This document shows positions 1 to 12,238 of a DNA stretch of 64,000 nt, piece after piece. Location of the stretch: positions 21,163,444-21,227,443 of the forward strand of contig NC_068979.1 in NCBI RefSeq assembly GCF_016808095.1, in the 5' to 3' direction. Each line of letters begins with the position of its first letter. The first letter of the stretch is position 1. The DNA is from Vigna angularis. Its lineage: Eukaryota; Streptophyta; Magnoliopsida; Fabales; Fabaceae. The translations under genes and the position numbers were made by a program. A model generated the notes under the pieces. It saw nothing but the letters and a program-made list of their open reading frames with translations, searched no databases and was not told the DNA's origin.

Positions 1-300
1 TGGAGATGCTTATGGCGTGAATAATGCCTTGTTGTCTTTGTGGAGTACATGAACATGATATTTCCTCTTTTGAATAAGTATGTCGTGGTTTTTATTGATG
101 ACATATTTATCTATTCCAAAACTTATGAAGAACCTTGTAGGTCGTGCTAGCTATTATAGAGATCTATTGAAGGGGTTCTTGATATTGGTAGTTGTTTGGG
201 TGTAACTGACGTGTAAGGACCAATCATTTATGTGAATGAAAAAAAAATGTGAAGAAAATTTGCAAAAACTAAATAATAAGTTGACCTTTGAGGTTTACAC
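1..300 (+). pseudogene. Ty3/gypsy reverse transcriptase fragment (decayed)
   Basis: Conceptual translation, with frame changes, gives the core of a Ty3/gypsy reverse transcriptase. An AYGVNNAL stretch near the start corresponds to the family MPFGVTNAP motif. It is followed around 77-140 by YVVVFIDDIFIYSKTYEE, which carries the catalytic FIDD (YxDD-type) motif. After a frame shift come ASYYRDLLKGF (about 145-180) and WNEKCEENLQKLNNKLTFE, which match the connection region before RNase H. The piece runs off the left edge and has stops, so it is not functional. It lies just outside the small LTR element at 382; whether it belonged to that element's family cannot be told. Confidence 0.8.
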
Positions 301-1004
301 TACCGGTTGGAATGTGTGTTGATATAGGAGAAAAATTGATGATTGATATTTCGTGATAATTGAAGATTCATAAAAAGATGGTGTACTGTATGATCACCCG
401 GTCAACCAAGGACCGAGCGGTCGACCATCCAACAAATGATTGACTAGTCAGGAACAATAATTGATTGATAATTAATCTGCACAATAATAGTTATTAATGG
501 GAAATTAATAAGAATAATAGTCATTAAATTGGAAATTAATAGGAATAATGAAAGTCATTTGTTGATAATTAATGGACCAGACTTAATTGTAAGTCCATTA
601 TAAGATTTTGAAATATATGTTTGATGAGATATGTCAGGTAATTATTTCTGATTATTGATCTTTATCACAGAATTATTAAGAAATACCACTAACATGAGCA
701 TCATAATGTCTTTGATAGGTACCCACCCACTTAACTTGGACAAGAAGGAGAAAAAGGGAACAACGTAACTCGAATGATGGAGGATCATTAATGGAGCTCA
801 TTCGGTCTTTAGGGCAACTTGAAATACTTTGAGCAAGGGACCTCAACCCCCTACCCGGAACATTTTGACGCCTACCGTGGGACTGAGCGACATCCCTTTC
901 TAGCCACAAGGAACTATACGAGTGGTACTTTGGAAGACCTTAATTCCTCCACTGTTCGGTCATACATTGGCCTCAACTGCTCAGCCAATCATGGCCTCAG
1001 AAGA

Positions 1005-1160
1005 ATCTAGGTTGGCCTCACAAAATGTCGGTGATTGTAGATCTTCACCAAAGGAATCCCAACCGGCCTTACCGAAGGTCGATGACTGTGGATCTGCACC
1101 AAAGGGATCCCGATCGGTCTTACCGAAGGTCGGTGATCGTGAATCTTTACCATAGGAGTC
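1005..1160. repeat. 51-bp tandem repeat, about 3 copies
   Basis: About three imperfect copies of a 51-bp unit containing ACCGAAGGTCGGTGATCGTG-like sequence and a CACCAAAGGGATCCC-like core. Because 51 is a multiple of three the array stays open in two frames, giving a 17-residue peptide repeat, but I see no independent sign of coding. It lies in the internal region of the small LTR element. Confidence 0.8.
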
Positions 1161-1489
1161 CCGAGCGGTGCCTATCCATATAGTCATGACCAACGTCCTC
1201 AGCTCTCTACAAGTCAGAAGTCATTAACCTTTAACATCTCGGTTGTGACACATACTAATATGGATTCCTCATTTTGGTCTTCAAATGTTCAACCGAAGAC
1301 TGAACAATCTTGCATGCTTGGCCATCCGGCCTTATAACGTAAGCTAGCTTGATATTAACTATCTAACCTTGTAAATGTATTGGCTTGATTGGTTACACTT
1401 TTTTTGACCTTTTAAATTTGAATTGCTTCTTTTCTTCTGTGCAGATGACAAGACCCTGCATACAAACCACTTGGCCAACTTTGAGCAAC

Positions 1490-1700
1490 CAGCCGGCAGG
1501 GAATGTTTTTCAACTCCTATTGAGCCCCTCACGGGTCAAGAAGCGTTTTTAAATTCCTAACTTACCTTCAACCAGTCGACAGGGAATGTTTTTCAACTCG
1601 TGTCGAGCTCTTCATGGGTGGTCAGAGGACGTTTTTTAACTCCTGGCTTACCTTCAATCAGTCGTCAGGAAATGTTTTTCAACTTCAATTAATCCATCCA
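1490..1700. repeat. About 84-bp tandem repeat, about 3 copies
   Basis: GGGAATGTTTTTCAACTC-like segments recur at about 1499, 1582 and 1667, each followed by a GAGC-TC-CGGGT stretch and a CTTACCTTCAA stretch, giving a period of about 84 bp with clear divergence between units. The array is noncoding and is the second array inside the small LTR element. Confidence 0.75.
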
Positions 1701-2218
1701 TGGTCAGTCAGACTCTTGCATTACTTGCAACGAGTGATCAATGAAGCTCACAATCTTGGTCAATGTACAACAACACACAAAGACAAATGTCGAAGGTAAA
1801 ACTAATCTGCATTGGAAGTAAACTACCTAAACCTTCTTCACACATTATACCATGTTCGGGCTTGGGGGCCTATGTACTGTATGACCACCCAATCATCCAA
1901 GGACCGGGCGATCGACCAAGAAATGATCGATCGATCAGGAATAATAATTAAATTATAATTAATCTAAGCAACAACAACTATTAATGGGCAATTAATAAGA
2001 ATAATAGTCATTAAATTAGAAATTAATAGGAATGATGAAAACTATTTATTGGTAATGAATGGATCAGATTTAATTATAAGCCCATTATAAGATTTTGAAA
2101 TATATGTTTGATGAGAGATGTCAAGTAATTATTTTTTATTATTGAGGTCTTTATCACATAATTATTAAGAAATACCATTAACATGAGCGTCATAATGCCT
2201 TTGACAGGTATCCACCCA

Positions 2219-4832
2219 TGTTGAGACTTTGGCAAGTGCACCAAATCGTTTCAAGTAATATAGCCGGTAAGACCGAATATCGTTTCCCAAGAGACTCGTG
2301 TTGCTAAACAATCGTATAATTTCTAACTAGCTTAGATGAAAGAATAATTCCATGTTTTTGGGTTTTCATGCAATTAAAGTAAATACAATGCAAGAATGAT
2401 AAAAAATGAACTTTGGAAACCCAAACAACTAAAAATGTAAAGGATTTGCAATGATATGAATTGCTATTTTTGGGTGTATGATTTCACCTACTTCACTCTT
2501 GTGCATAAAACTCACTTCGTTTTCATAGATGTGCTAAAGTCAATCTACTAATTTAGTCAAACCCAATCCCTTGGTAAAGAGAGCCTAGACTTACTTCTTA
2601 AACTCCAATTCCTTAGAACATTTAACAAGTTCATCCGCTTTAAGAGTTGAGATTCAAGACAACCAAAGGTCCAAGTCCTATTCCTAGATACAATTTCCTT
2701 TAGGTATTTATTCCAATTCCAGATTTACACAATATTTCCCAATATCAAGCAAACCCTAAAATCATGCCATGGTTGATCAAGTCATAACAAGCTTTAAGAG
2801 AAGGAATTAAACACTAGCAATCAATGAAATAGGCATATAATCATTCAAATCAACAGTAATTTACACAAGAGATTCGTGGTTACATCAATCCCCAACAATA
2901 GATGCTCTCCATAATCATGGAGAGCTTAAGCTTACAATTGATAAAATGGAAGAAGGGAGAAGACCCAAGGGGGAAGGAGAAGTGTTTCCACAGCTCCAAG
3001 CTCGCCTCCAGCTGCTTAAATGGATAAAAATCGCGTCTGGGTTGCCAAAGATCCAGTCCCCTTCGTGTTCCAGGGTCAAATAAAGCTTTTATGCCACATT
3101 AGCAAAAGTCACGCTTGGGACCTTGACAAGAGGCGCCTGACGCGAGTTGGACCAATCAAATGGCGCTCGACGCCCATAGAGGAGGAGGTGCCCGACGCCC
3201 ACAAAGGAGGAGGTGCCCGTCGCCCTGTTAAACCTCGGCAAGTGTGACCGAATCGTATCAAGTAATAAACTTGGTAAGACCAAGTATCGTTCTCCCAAAT
3301 GACTCACGGCCTAGTTAGTTATATGATTGTTTGATTATTTAAGACTTGTAAAAACAATTACTTTGGGGTTTTTAATGCAAAATACAAAAAGTAAACATGT
3401 ATGCATGAATTTGATCAATGGAAAAGAAGAACAAAACACTTGGAACGAATTATATGGATGAGTATGTTGTTGGGGTTTATCAATTTCATCTTATCCACTC
3501 TCATATATTTAGGAATTCATCATTCTTTTCATCAATGTTAATGTCACTCTCTAAATTACCTTAAACCCGATGTCTCGGCGAAGAAAGCCTAATCATAATC
3601 ACTAGTTTACAATGTCTTGTCTCCCTAGCAATTAATCATGCATTATAATGAACAGAAGCTTAAAGGCAACCAACCATCATACTCCTATGTCTAGGTTTAT
3701 ACTACTATTGAGAGAGTTTCCCCGAATCTAGATTTCTCCGTATGTGTCCATATCGACAAAACCAATAATCATGACATCGAATGAGTTAAACAATGCATGC
3801 TTTGAGCAAAGAGGAAAAATCCTAACTATTAATGAAAGAAAGCATGTATCTCAAATAAGATGTTTAAACACAAATTCCATATATGAGAGCTTCAAAAGAT
3901 TACATTGATTCCCCAACAACAATACAAGTTTAGTTCACCATATTCATGGTGAAACTAGATGAAAAATAATGAAAGAGTGAAGGATAAAACCCTAGAAAGT
4001 TGAGTAGGTAGCCTTAGCATCCAAAATCTTCCTCCAAGGGGTGGGGAGGTGTGAGTTTGCTTCGTTCTCTACCAAAGATACTAACCCTAGGTCACCTAAA
4101 ACCTTATATAGAGTTCTAAAAATTAGAGAAAAGTAGGCCCGAGCCCAAAATAATGGCGCTCAACGGTAAATATCACTTAGCGGCACCAGCACGTCATCAA
4201 TTCTTCCCCTCAGTTGCATTTTTACCCCTCAGTGGTGCCAACAAGTCTTCAGAAGTGTCGCTCAGCGGTAAATGGCGCTGAGCAGTACTCGCAACTTCTC
4301 TTATTTTGCACTCTTTGAGTTCTTTTCTGATTCCATCTCTGTCCTACTTCACTTCTTTCATCAAAATCATTCTAAAACTTGCATAAAATAAGGAAATCAA
4401 GCATAAACATGTCCAACTTCTTATTTCCAATAATATAAGCAAAAACATGATTCAAAGATAGTTTCTAAGTCTTAAAGGTTGCTTTTGGTATCAATTTTAA
4501 GCATGAAAATAACAGTTTTTCAACTGTTATCACGCCCACAGAGGAGGAGGCGCCCAACGTGAGTCATTTCTGCAACATTGGTTCTTCGTTTTGTTTACTC
4601 CTCTTCCCTCTTTTCCTAGGTTTTGTTAACTTGGTTAGGTAAAGAAACTTCTTCCAAATACTTTGAATGCATGGAGTTGAGGATTAGTAGTCAAATAATA
4701 TTATTAAAGCTTAAGATGCAACCACTTAGAAAACTACATGAAAACTAGATTCAAGATGGTAAAAATTTAAGGAAGAATTGACATTTTCTCTCAATTTCAT
4801 ACTAAATATCATGGTAAAATTTGTCATTATCA
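2219..4832 (-). repeat. 3' LTR of the old Athila-like element, interrupted by a solo LTR
   Basis: On the plus strand it starts TGTTGAGACTTTGGCAAG and ends CATTATCA (TG...CA). The copy at 14543 and 24152-24425 aligns along its length. It carries a GC-rich minisatellite around 3170-3225 (GGAGGAGGTGCCCGACGCCC units), and the solo LTR landed there. Taking out the solo LTR and one TSD copy leaves about 1302 bp. Confidence 0.9.
3226..4532. mobile_element. Solo LTR (gypsy, Athila-like), TSD CGCCC
   Basis: A 1307-bp sequence starts TGTTAAACCTCGGCAAG and ends ACTGTTATCA. It is flanked by a perfect 5-bp direct repeat CGCCC (3221-3225 and 4533-4537). No internal retroelement sequence remains, as expected after LTR-LTR recombination. 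Its ends resemble those of the host LTR (TGTT...GGCAAGTG.ACC.AATCG.ATCAAGTAATA), so it belongs to a related family. It contains short GC-rich inverted repeats, including GCTCAGCG...CGCTGAGC near 4260-4283. Confidence 0.93.
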
Positions 4833-6115
4833 ACTCCCCTAAACAGAGAACCTTGTTTGTCCTCAAGCAAATGGTAAACTAGCCTAAGAAACAATCATTC
4901 AAATGCATTGGTTTAAAACTTGAGATACTCTTTAAGCTCATGGAGTAGAAATCACTTGTGTTTGCTTCTCGTAGAGAGAGCATGCCAGAGATATAAAGGT
5001 TTCATTAATCAAGCACAACAATGTTGTTCACCAATCAACAATTATGATGAAAATGCAAAGGTTGCAAAGGAAATCAACAAAGATGACATAGTGTTTTTCA
5101 TGTTGTATGGAATCAATCCTCTCTTAGATAGTGTTTCACTCTAATGCACTCGTGTATAAGAATCTGTGTTTATCTCCTCTACTATCATATTATCACACAA
5201 ATCAACTTTGTCATTCGTTTTAACCAAATTAAACGCATTCACAAACAAGTCAACATCACAAAGATTTTCATTGGCTTGTATTGAGGTTGGGCTAAGAAAG
5301 AAACATGATTTTTCTGGATAACAAAGCACCTTAAGCTAAGAGATTAAGCAATTCAAATCATGCACATAAGTTTCTCTTTTGCTTCACTTAGATTTCAACC
5401 AATTTCGAACTTATCCCAACTTTCTTTCATTCAATTCTTTTTCTTCTTTTTCCTCACTTTCCTATCTTCCTAGTTTTTCTCAATATACCCTTATAGAACA
5501 AACTCTCCCAAACTTAGACCATTCTCCTTTATTGCACATGATTGCTATATTCAGCTCAAGGTATGAAACTCAGGGAATTTTCATTAGGCTTAAGGTGCAA
5601 AGAGGAAATAAATCTTTCATTGAGGTTCCAAAAGTTTGCATTGGCTTAGTTGGCTAATGTCAATAAGGTAGGAAAAAAGGTGACCTTGATCATGTGTAAC
5701 AAGCAAGTGAAAAACTCAAGCAAAATCAACTGTGATCTAGCATGATAACATTCACATGAAAAATCTAAGGCACAAAATCTCACCAGGTTAACTCAAGATT
5801 CCAAACTTTGATAAACACCATGCTATGAATATTGACTACATTGAACCCAAGAATTAGCATAACTAAGTGAGAACATCCACAGTCAATGCTCAACTAATTC
5901 AACTATCTCCATACTTTCAATCACATAAGATAAATATGAAGCATCACAAACGAATTTTCACAAATCATTCACTCAAATTATCAAACTAGATGCATAGAAA
6001 GTATCTACTAGGCAGTTCTAAAGCACAAAGTTCTAAAAACTGAAATTAAAGCAAAATAAAATAAAGTCTCAACATAAAATAGCATTTTGAAAGTTTAAAA
6101 AGTAAGACTCCTGTG
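4833..6115 (-). other. 3' untranslated internal region of the old Athila-like element
   Basis: This lies between the decayed downstream ORF and the 3' LTR. It begins, next to the LTR, with a polypurine tract on the minus strand (AGGGGAGT-type, about 4833-4845). The remainder is AT-rich, and I recognise no coding frame in it. Confidence 0.6.
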
Positions 6116-6119
6116 GTGA

Positions 6120-7293
6120 CTGCTCATGAATCAGAGTCATCATCATCCTCAACCTCCCTCAGTAGGATAGGCCTGGTCTCCAGGCTAAGCTACACGAGTA
6201 TTGCACTCTACAAGTGTCATAAAAATTGGATGAGAGGCGGCATACACTTGTCTCACCATCTCCGCATGAGCGACGCCACTCCTGTTAACTGCCTCCAACT
6301 TGGCATCTATTAATGTCGACTTCATGTCCATCATTAGGTATGGGTCAGTTAGAGGGTTAGGTTGCTATGGACGAGTCGGTGGTGGTATTGGGTGCTGACG
6401 ACAATGAGGCCTGGGAGATTGAGGTGGTGGACTAGCTACCTCTTCCTCTGCATCTAAACAGAACTGAGTGTAGTACCCCATGTCAATTGTTTTACGAGGA
6501 ATCTCAAATGGGGGGTGGTATTTGTGTCAACTCCTTCTAGCTTGCATAGATGTGTGATCAAAGAAGAATGACCAAGAGGTTCCTTGACATTAGATGAATT
6601 AGCACAAAGGCAGATTTCATTTGCAATTAATATGCCCAGATTCAATGAACGACCTGTAAGGATGGCATATAAGATGACTGCTCTGTTGACAGTGACGTCT
6701 GATACATGAGTGCAAGGAGAGATGTTGGAGTGTACAAGTGGCATCCATAATCTGCTAAAAGAAGTGAGGTGCACTCTCTTTATGTGGAGAGGTTGTTGTT
6801 GCCTATTCCTTTGAAATGTACCTCCTTGAATGCATATGGATTGCTCAATGTCTTCATAATCTTCTCCATCAGCTCAGTGTAACCACATGGTTCATCATCC
6901 TCTTCCCAGCCAGTATTTAAAAATTCATTTATAGTGTCAGCATTGAAAGAGATTCGCTGACCCCACGAACATAGCTCTAGAAAGGATCGGCATCATCAGA
7001 AAAAACTTTGGCATTAGCATAGAATTCTTGCACCACTGCAATGTTTGTAGGTTCTAGATAAGTTTTCAACTTTCCCCATTGTCGTTCCATGATTTCATTG
7101 TAATAATCAGGTACATCTTGTGGTAGGAGTGTAATTTTCCTTTCCATCAACAACTTTCTATTTTGAACCATTGAAAAGTTCTCTTCTTATGCTCTTTGGC
7201 AAGGACGATGTGAGAGTAAATCTTTTCCTTTATTTTATGTTCTCTTAGGCCAACAGTTGTTTTGATGCGTTTAGAGCCTAAAGGAGAAGCCAT
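6120..7293 (-). pseudogene. Athila downstream ORF ('putative plant transposon protein' type), decayed
   Basis: This lies downstream of pol, where Athila elements carry an extra or env-position ORF. A start at 7293 reads MASPLGSKRIKTTVGLREHK. After a frame change come VPDYYNEIMERQWGKL and NIAVVQEFYANAKVF, and then, around 6460-6770, SDVTVNRAVILYAILTGRSL and GILIANEI. A further block near 6170-6320 reads LIDAKLEAVNRSGVAHAEM. These match, from my knowledge of the family, the uncharacterised plant-specific protein of Athila-type elements; I see no certain membrane segment, so calling it an envelope is not justified. Several frameshifts and stops make it nonfunctional. Confidence 0.72.
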
Positions 7294-9117
7294 TCCTGCA
7301 AAAGAGAGTGAGTCCAAAGATGCCAAGTGTGATTAGGGTCATAAATGGAAAATATCCACAATCTTTCAGTTTAGTGCACCATATATAGTTAGGTATAATC
7401 ACATTAATCATACAGGCAAAGATATAACAAAGAAGATCTTGATCAGTGGAAGTTTGAGGCCAAAAAGGAAAACCAACTTGAGAAGCCAAGCTGTTTTGGC
7501 TTCCTGGCGTGACAACATAACTGAGATGGTGCTGTGTTTTTGGCAGCCTAGCTGCTAGCCCAGGTTTGCATACAATGAAAGCACCTTATGAAGTCTAAAG
7601 CCTCAACATTGATTTGAAAAGATAACTAAATATCAAAGACAAAGATTAACATTTCACACTCTAGAAATCCTATGAATCATCACACACTCTTAAAATTAAG
7701 ACAATTTTTTAAACTTAATTTTCAGCACAGTTCTATTATGATTGCAACAGAAGAATGAATTCATAGAGCAAGAAATTTGCAGTGCAAACCAGTCCAAAAG
7801 ACAAAATTGTCCAAACTCACTGGCGTCGGGCGCCGCCTATGGCAGATGGTGCCGAACGCGATTTGCAGACTTGGAATTCACCCAGGTTTCGGTTATCCAA
7901 CATGGGTGATGGTGTGTGTGGTTGACTAGTTTAAGAAATGCGAAAATTGAACACATAGCAAGAATCCAAGTCATATAACACACAATTGGAGGGACTTTCT
8001 ACAAACTTAGGTCAAAATTGAAATACCCAATCACACAATAACCAAGAATATGAAATGTACAAACAATTAGAACTTCAAAAATTGAAAAGCCTACTTGGAT
8101 TGAAGAGTAAAAGACCAAAATGGGGCAAAGCTTTTGGGTTTTGAAGTAGTTGAGGTGATGTGTCGAGAATGAGAGTGAGAGAGAATGTAAGGATGGCTCA
8201 ATGGTGACAACAACAACTTTAGGGCATTGTGGTGGATGAGAATGCAATGATGAAAGTGAGAGTGATTAGAAAGAGAATGGTATGGGGGTGTATGATGGTG
8301 GTGGGTGTGAGGAAAGTGTGATGGAGTGAAGTTGAGAAGGTGTACTGTGTGTGAGAGGGTGCGAGAGAGTGATTCAGAGGTGAGGTTTAAGCTTAGAAAA
8401 TTTGAAGTGGGCCGAAACTCTGTGCAACCCAAGCCCAATTGTGCAGATTTTCTGCATTCTGTGGCGCCGAGCGCCGTCTCAGTCAATAAGTGTCGATCGT
8501 GGTATCAAGGTCCAGAACAAGCCCTGAAGCAAAAAGCCAGGATGATAAGCTTGCGCCGGGCACCCCATTAATCAACAGGCATCGGGCGTGAATTATGCAG
8601 AATTCGAATTTAGGCCTCCCAACTTGAATTTTTTTGGAATTTGATTCTAATTCACATGCATTGACTCCAGAATGTCATGTTATCACTATACAAACTTGAT
8701 GAAATCTTAAAGGAGTGAAATTGAGTTTAAAAATGTCAAAATAAGTTCACACTTCCAAAGCTTTCTACTCCTACAAGTCAAAGCTTCACTTTTTGACATT
8801 AACACAACCCAAATTTCTCTAAGACATGATAATACATACACAAACAACCCGGAATACAACAAAACCATTTTAACTACTCCTATTCACATCAATTTACCAC
8901 AACATTCAACATTACACCAATCTACTATCAACATTACCTTGGTTAATTTTCCAACTAACATGCTTCAAAATAACCAAATCAAACTAACACAATATAAAAC
9001 AAATTCAAATGATCAAACCACACTCAAACAATAAAGTTACACATGAGAAAAGATTATAAAGCTGGGTTACCTCCCAGTAAGCGCTTGTTTAACGTCATTA
9101 GCTTGACACCATTGTGC
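7294..9117 (-). other. Spacer between pol and the downstream ORF of the old element
   Basis: The spacer is noncoding as far as I can see. It contains GC-rich islands at about 7820-7865 (TGGCGTCGGGCGCCGCC) and 8460-8590 (GGCGCCGAGCGCCGTC, TTGCGCCGGGCACCCC) in otherwise AT-rich DNA. Their composition is like the GC-rich clusters of the LTRs. Open frames here (such as one rich in Ser and His at 8091-8486) are low-complexity and unsupported. Confidence 0.5.
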
Positions 9118-12100
9118 TCAAGGGTCAGAGAGAAGGATAATTGTGGTGAGACGTTGGATCTCACCACCCAAGTAATGTTTCAATCGTTGACCATTTACCA
9201 CCCAACTTCTTGCTAGATCATTTGAGGAAGGGTCTACCAATTCTATGGCTCCATGAGGTTTTACTTCCTTTATGGTGAAAGGTCCCGACCACTTTGATTT
9301 CAATTTGTCTTGAAAGATCTTGAATCTAGAATTGAAGAGTAGAACTTATTGGCCAGGTTGAAATTCTCTCTATAACAGCTTCTTGTCATGATACAACTTG
9401 ACCTTATCCTTGTAATTCTTGTAGTTATCTTATGCTATCAATCTTATTTCTTCCAACTCCTGTAGTTGCAACTTCCTCTTCTCTAAAGATAAGGCAGGAT
9501 CAAAATTAAAAAACTTTAAAGCCTAGTAAGCTTTATGTTCCATCTCCACCGGTAAATGACAAGCCTTGCCATAAACTAGTTGAAAGGGAGTCATTCCTAC
9601 AAGTGTTTTCATGGCAGTTCTGTAGGCCCATAGAGCATCATCCAACTTTAATGACCAATATTTTCTCGAAGAAGAAACAGTCTTCTCTAGAATCCTCTTA
9701 ATTTCTCTATTTGACACTTCGGCTTGACCATTGGGGTGAGGATGATATGGGGAAGAAACTTTGTGTCTCACTTTATAGTGTTTTAATATCTTTTCTAGCT
9801 GATAGTTGCAGAAATGAGATCCTCCATCGCTGATAAGAATTCTTGGCACCCCAAACCTTGAGAATATATTCTTCTTCAAGAATTTAATCACAGTCTTTAC
9901 ATCATTCTTTTGGCATGCGGCTGCTTCTACCCATTGGCTGACATAGTCCACAGCAACCAGAATGTACTCATTAGTGTAAGATGACGAACAAAATCAATAC
10001 CCCAACAATAAAAAACCTTTACTTCCAGGATGTTTTGTAATGGCATCTCATGCCTTCTTGAGATAATGCCTACTCTTTGACACTTATCACAACCCTTAGC
10101 ATGAGCATAAGCGTCCTTGAATATTGTAGGCTAGTAGAATCCATATTTGAGAACTTTGGCAGTTGTTCTTTCACCATTGAAATGTCCATCATATGGTGAG
10201 TTATGACAATGCCACAAGATTATTGTTGCTTCTTCTTTAGTAACACACCGCCTCAAAAGGTTGTCAACTCCTAGTTTGAACAAATTAGGGTTATCCCAAA
10301 CAAATTGTTTAGCATCATTTAAGAATTTCTTCTTTTGTTGCCATGAAAGATCATCTGGAAGGATTCATGCAGCTTTGAAATTAGCTATGTCTGCAAACCA
10401 AGGCCTTTGTTGTACCATCATTAAGTTCTCATCACAAAAATCTTCACGGATTTCTCTCTCCTTAGTTGTAACTTCATCATTAACAACCCTCGAGAGATGG
10501 TCAGCAATAACATTTTCACTTCCCTTCTTATCTCTGATCTCCAAATCAAATTCTTGCAACAAGAGAACCCATCTTATTAGTCTTGGTTTAGAATCTGGTT
10601 TGATGAACAAGTATTTGATGACAACATGATTAGTGTAAATAATCACCTTTGATCCAATGAGATAAGGTCTGAACTTCTCTAGAGCATACACTATTGCCAA
10701 AAATTATTTCTCAATTGTGGCATAGTTTAGTTGGGCTCCATTTAAAACCTTGCTGGCATAGTAAATGGTATGAAAGACCTTTTCTCTTCTTTGGCCTAGG
10801 ACAACACCTATGGCATAATCACTTGCATCAAATATCAATTCAAACTCTTGTTCGCAATTTGGACCAATTATCATCGGTGCAGAAATTAACTTGTCCTTGA
10901 GAACTTTAAATGCATTTAGAAACTCTTCATCTAACACAAAAGGAGTGTCTTTTACTAGAAGGCTGCATAATGGTTTGGCGATCTTGGAGAAATCTTTGAT
11001 GAATCTTCTATAGAAACCAGCATGACCAAGAAAGCTTCTGATTCCTTTAACATTTGTTGGTGGTGGAAGTTTTTCAATGACTTCCACTTTAGCTTTGTCA
11101 ACTTCAATTCCTTTAGAGGAAATTTTATGACCCAGCACAATACCTTCCGTTACCATGAAATGACATTTTTCCCGATTGAGAATGAGGTTTGTTTGGATGC
11201 ATCCTTTAATAAGAATCTCTAGATTTGACAAGTTAAATGAACCTCCAAACACTGAAAAATCGTCCATGAATACTTCAATGCATTTTTCCACTAAGTCAGC
11301 AAAGAAGGCTTGCATACATCTCTAAAAGGTTGTCGGTGCATTGCAGAGTCCAAAAGGCATCTTTCTATAAGCAAAAACACCAAAAGGACAAGTAAAAGTC
11401 GTCTTTTATTGATCTTTAGGGTCCACTACAATTTGGTTATAACCAAAATAACCATCTAAGAAGCAATAGAAAGCTTGACCAGCTAATCTTTCCAACATCT
11501 GATCCATGAAAGGAAGGGGAAAGTGATCCTTCCTTGTAGCCTTGTTCAACTTTATATAATCAATACACATCCTCCACCTTGTTACTTATCTCGTAGGTAT
11601 TAGCTCATTCTTCTCATTACACACCATTGTCATCCCACCTTTCTTTGGGACCACTTGTAGTGGACTCACCCAAGCATTGTCATAAATGGGATATATGATT
11701 CCGGCCTCAAGTTGTTTCAAAACCTCTTTTCTTACTTCTTCTTTCATCACAGGATTCAATCTTCTATTGGGTTGAACTTTAAGCATACTTCATCCAAAGC
11801 ATCAACTTGGAAACATACTTCATCATCATTGGGGTGAGACATAGCTTCAAAAATATTAAAGTTCACTTCCCCATCCTACACTCTCACCTTGAGTTTACCA
11901 TTATAGACATCAATTAGTACTCTTGCAGTGTTCACGAATGGTCTCCCAAGAATGAGAGGGACCTCAATATCCCCCTCCATCTCCATTATTACAAAGTCTA
12001 CTGGAAAGAAAAATTTGTCAACTTTAACAAGTACATCTTCCACTACTTCATGAGTGTATTTAATAGATATGTCCGCCAATTGTAGAGTCATCCTTGTAGG

Positions 12101-12166
12101 TTTAAGATCTAACTCTCCAATTTTCTTGAACATAGAGAGTGGCATTAGATTGATGCTTGCTCCCAA
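9118..12166 (-). pseudogene. Broken pol (protease-RT-RNase H-integrase) of the old Athila-like element
   Basis: Domains read in order on the minus strand. Protease: [19 protein letters not shown] and a PLILGRPF stretch (11876-12166). RT: N-terminal piece QPNRRLNPVMKEEV (11586-11786), then [12 protein letters not shown] and the GFYRRFIKDF connection (10704-11315). RNase [29 protein letters not shown] (10365-10700). Integrase: [34 protein letters not shown] (9523-9951). C-terminal WSGPFTIKEVKPHGAIEL (9118-9303). The protease residue before GAS is Met (MGAS) where the young copy has Leu (DLGAS), and the catalytic Asp lies outside the open frame. At least five frame breaks separate the blocks. 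The domain order RT-RH-INT defines Ty3/gypsy; no chromodomain is visible, as expected for Athila. Confidence 0.9.
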
Positions 12167-12238
12167 ATCAATTAGGGCCTTCCCAATAGCTAGATTCCCA
12201 ATGGTGCAAGGAATAGTAAAACTACCTGGATCTCTGAA

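Noticed and set aside
6454..6774. Envelope gene of an endogenous retrovirus
   Set aside because: The motifs fit the plant-specific Athila downstream protein. No signal peptide, cleavage site or transmembrane pair is visible, and the frame is broken.
8091..8486. 131-codon minus-strand frame rich in Ser and His
   Set aside because: Low-complexity sequence in the spacer of a dead retrotransposon, with no homology that I recognise.
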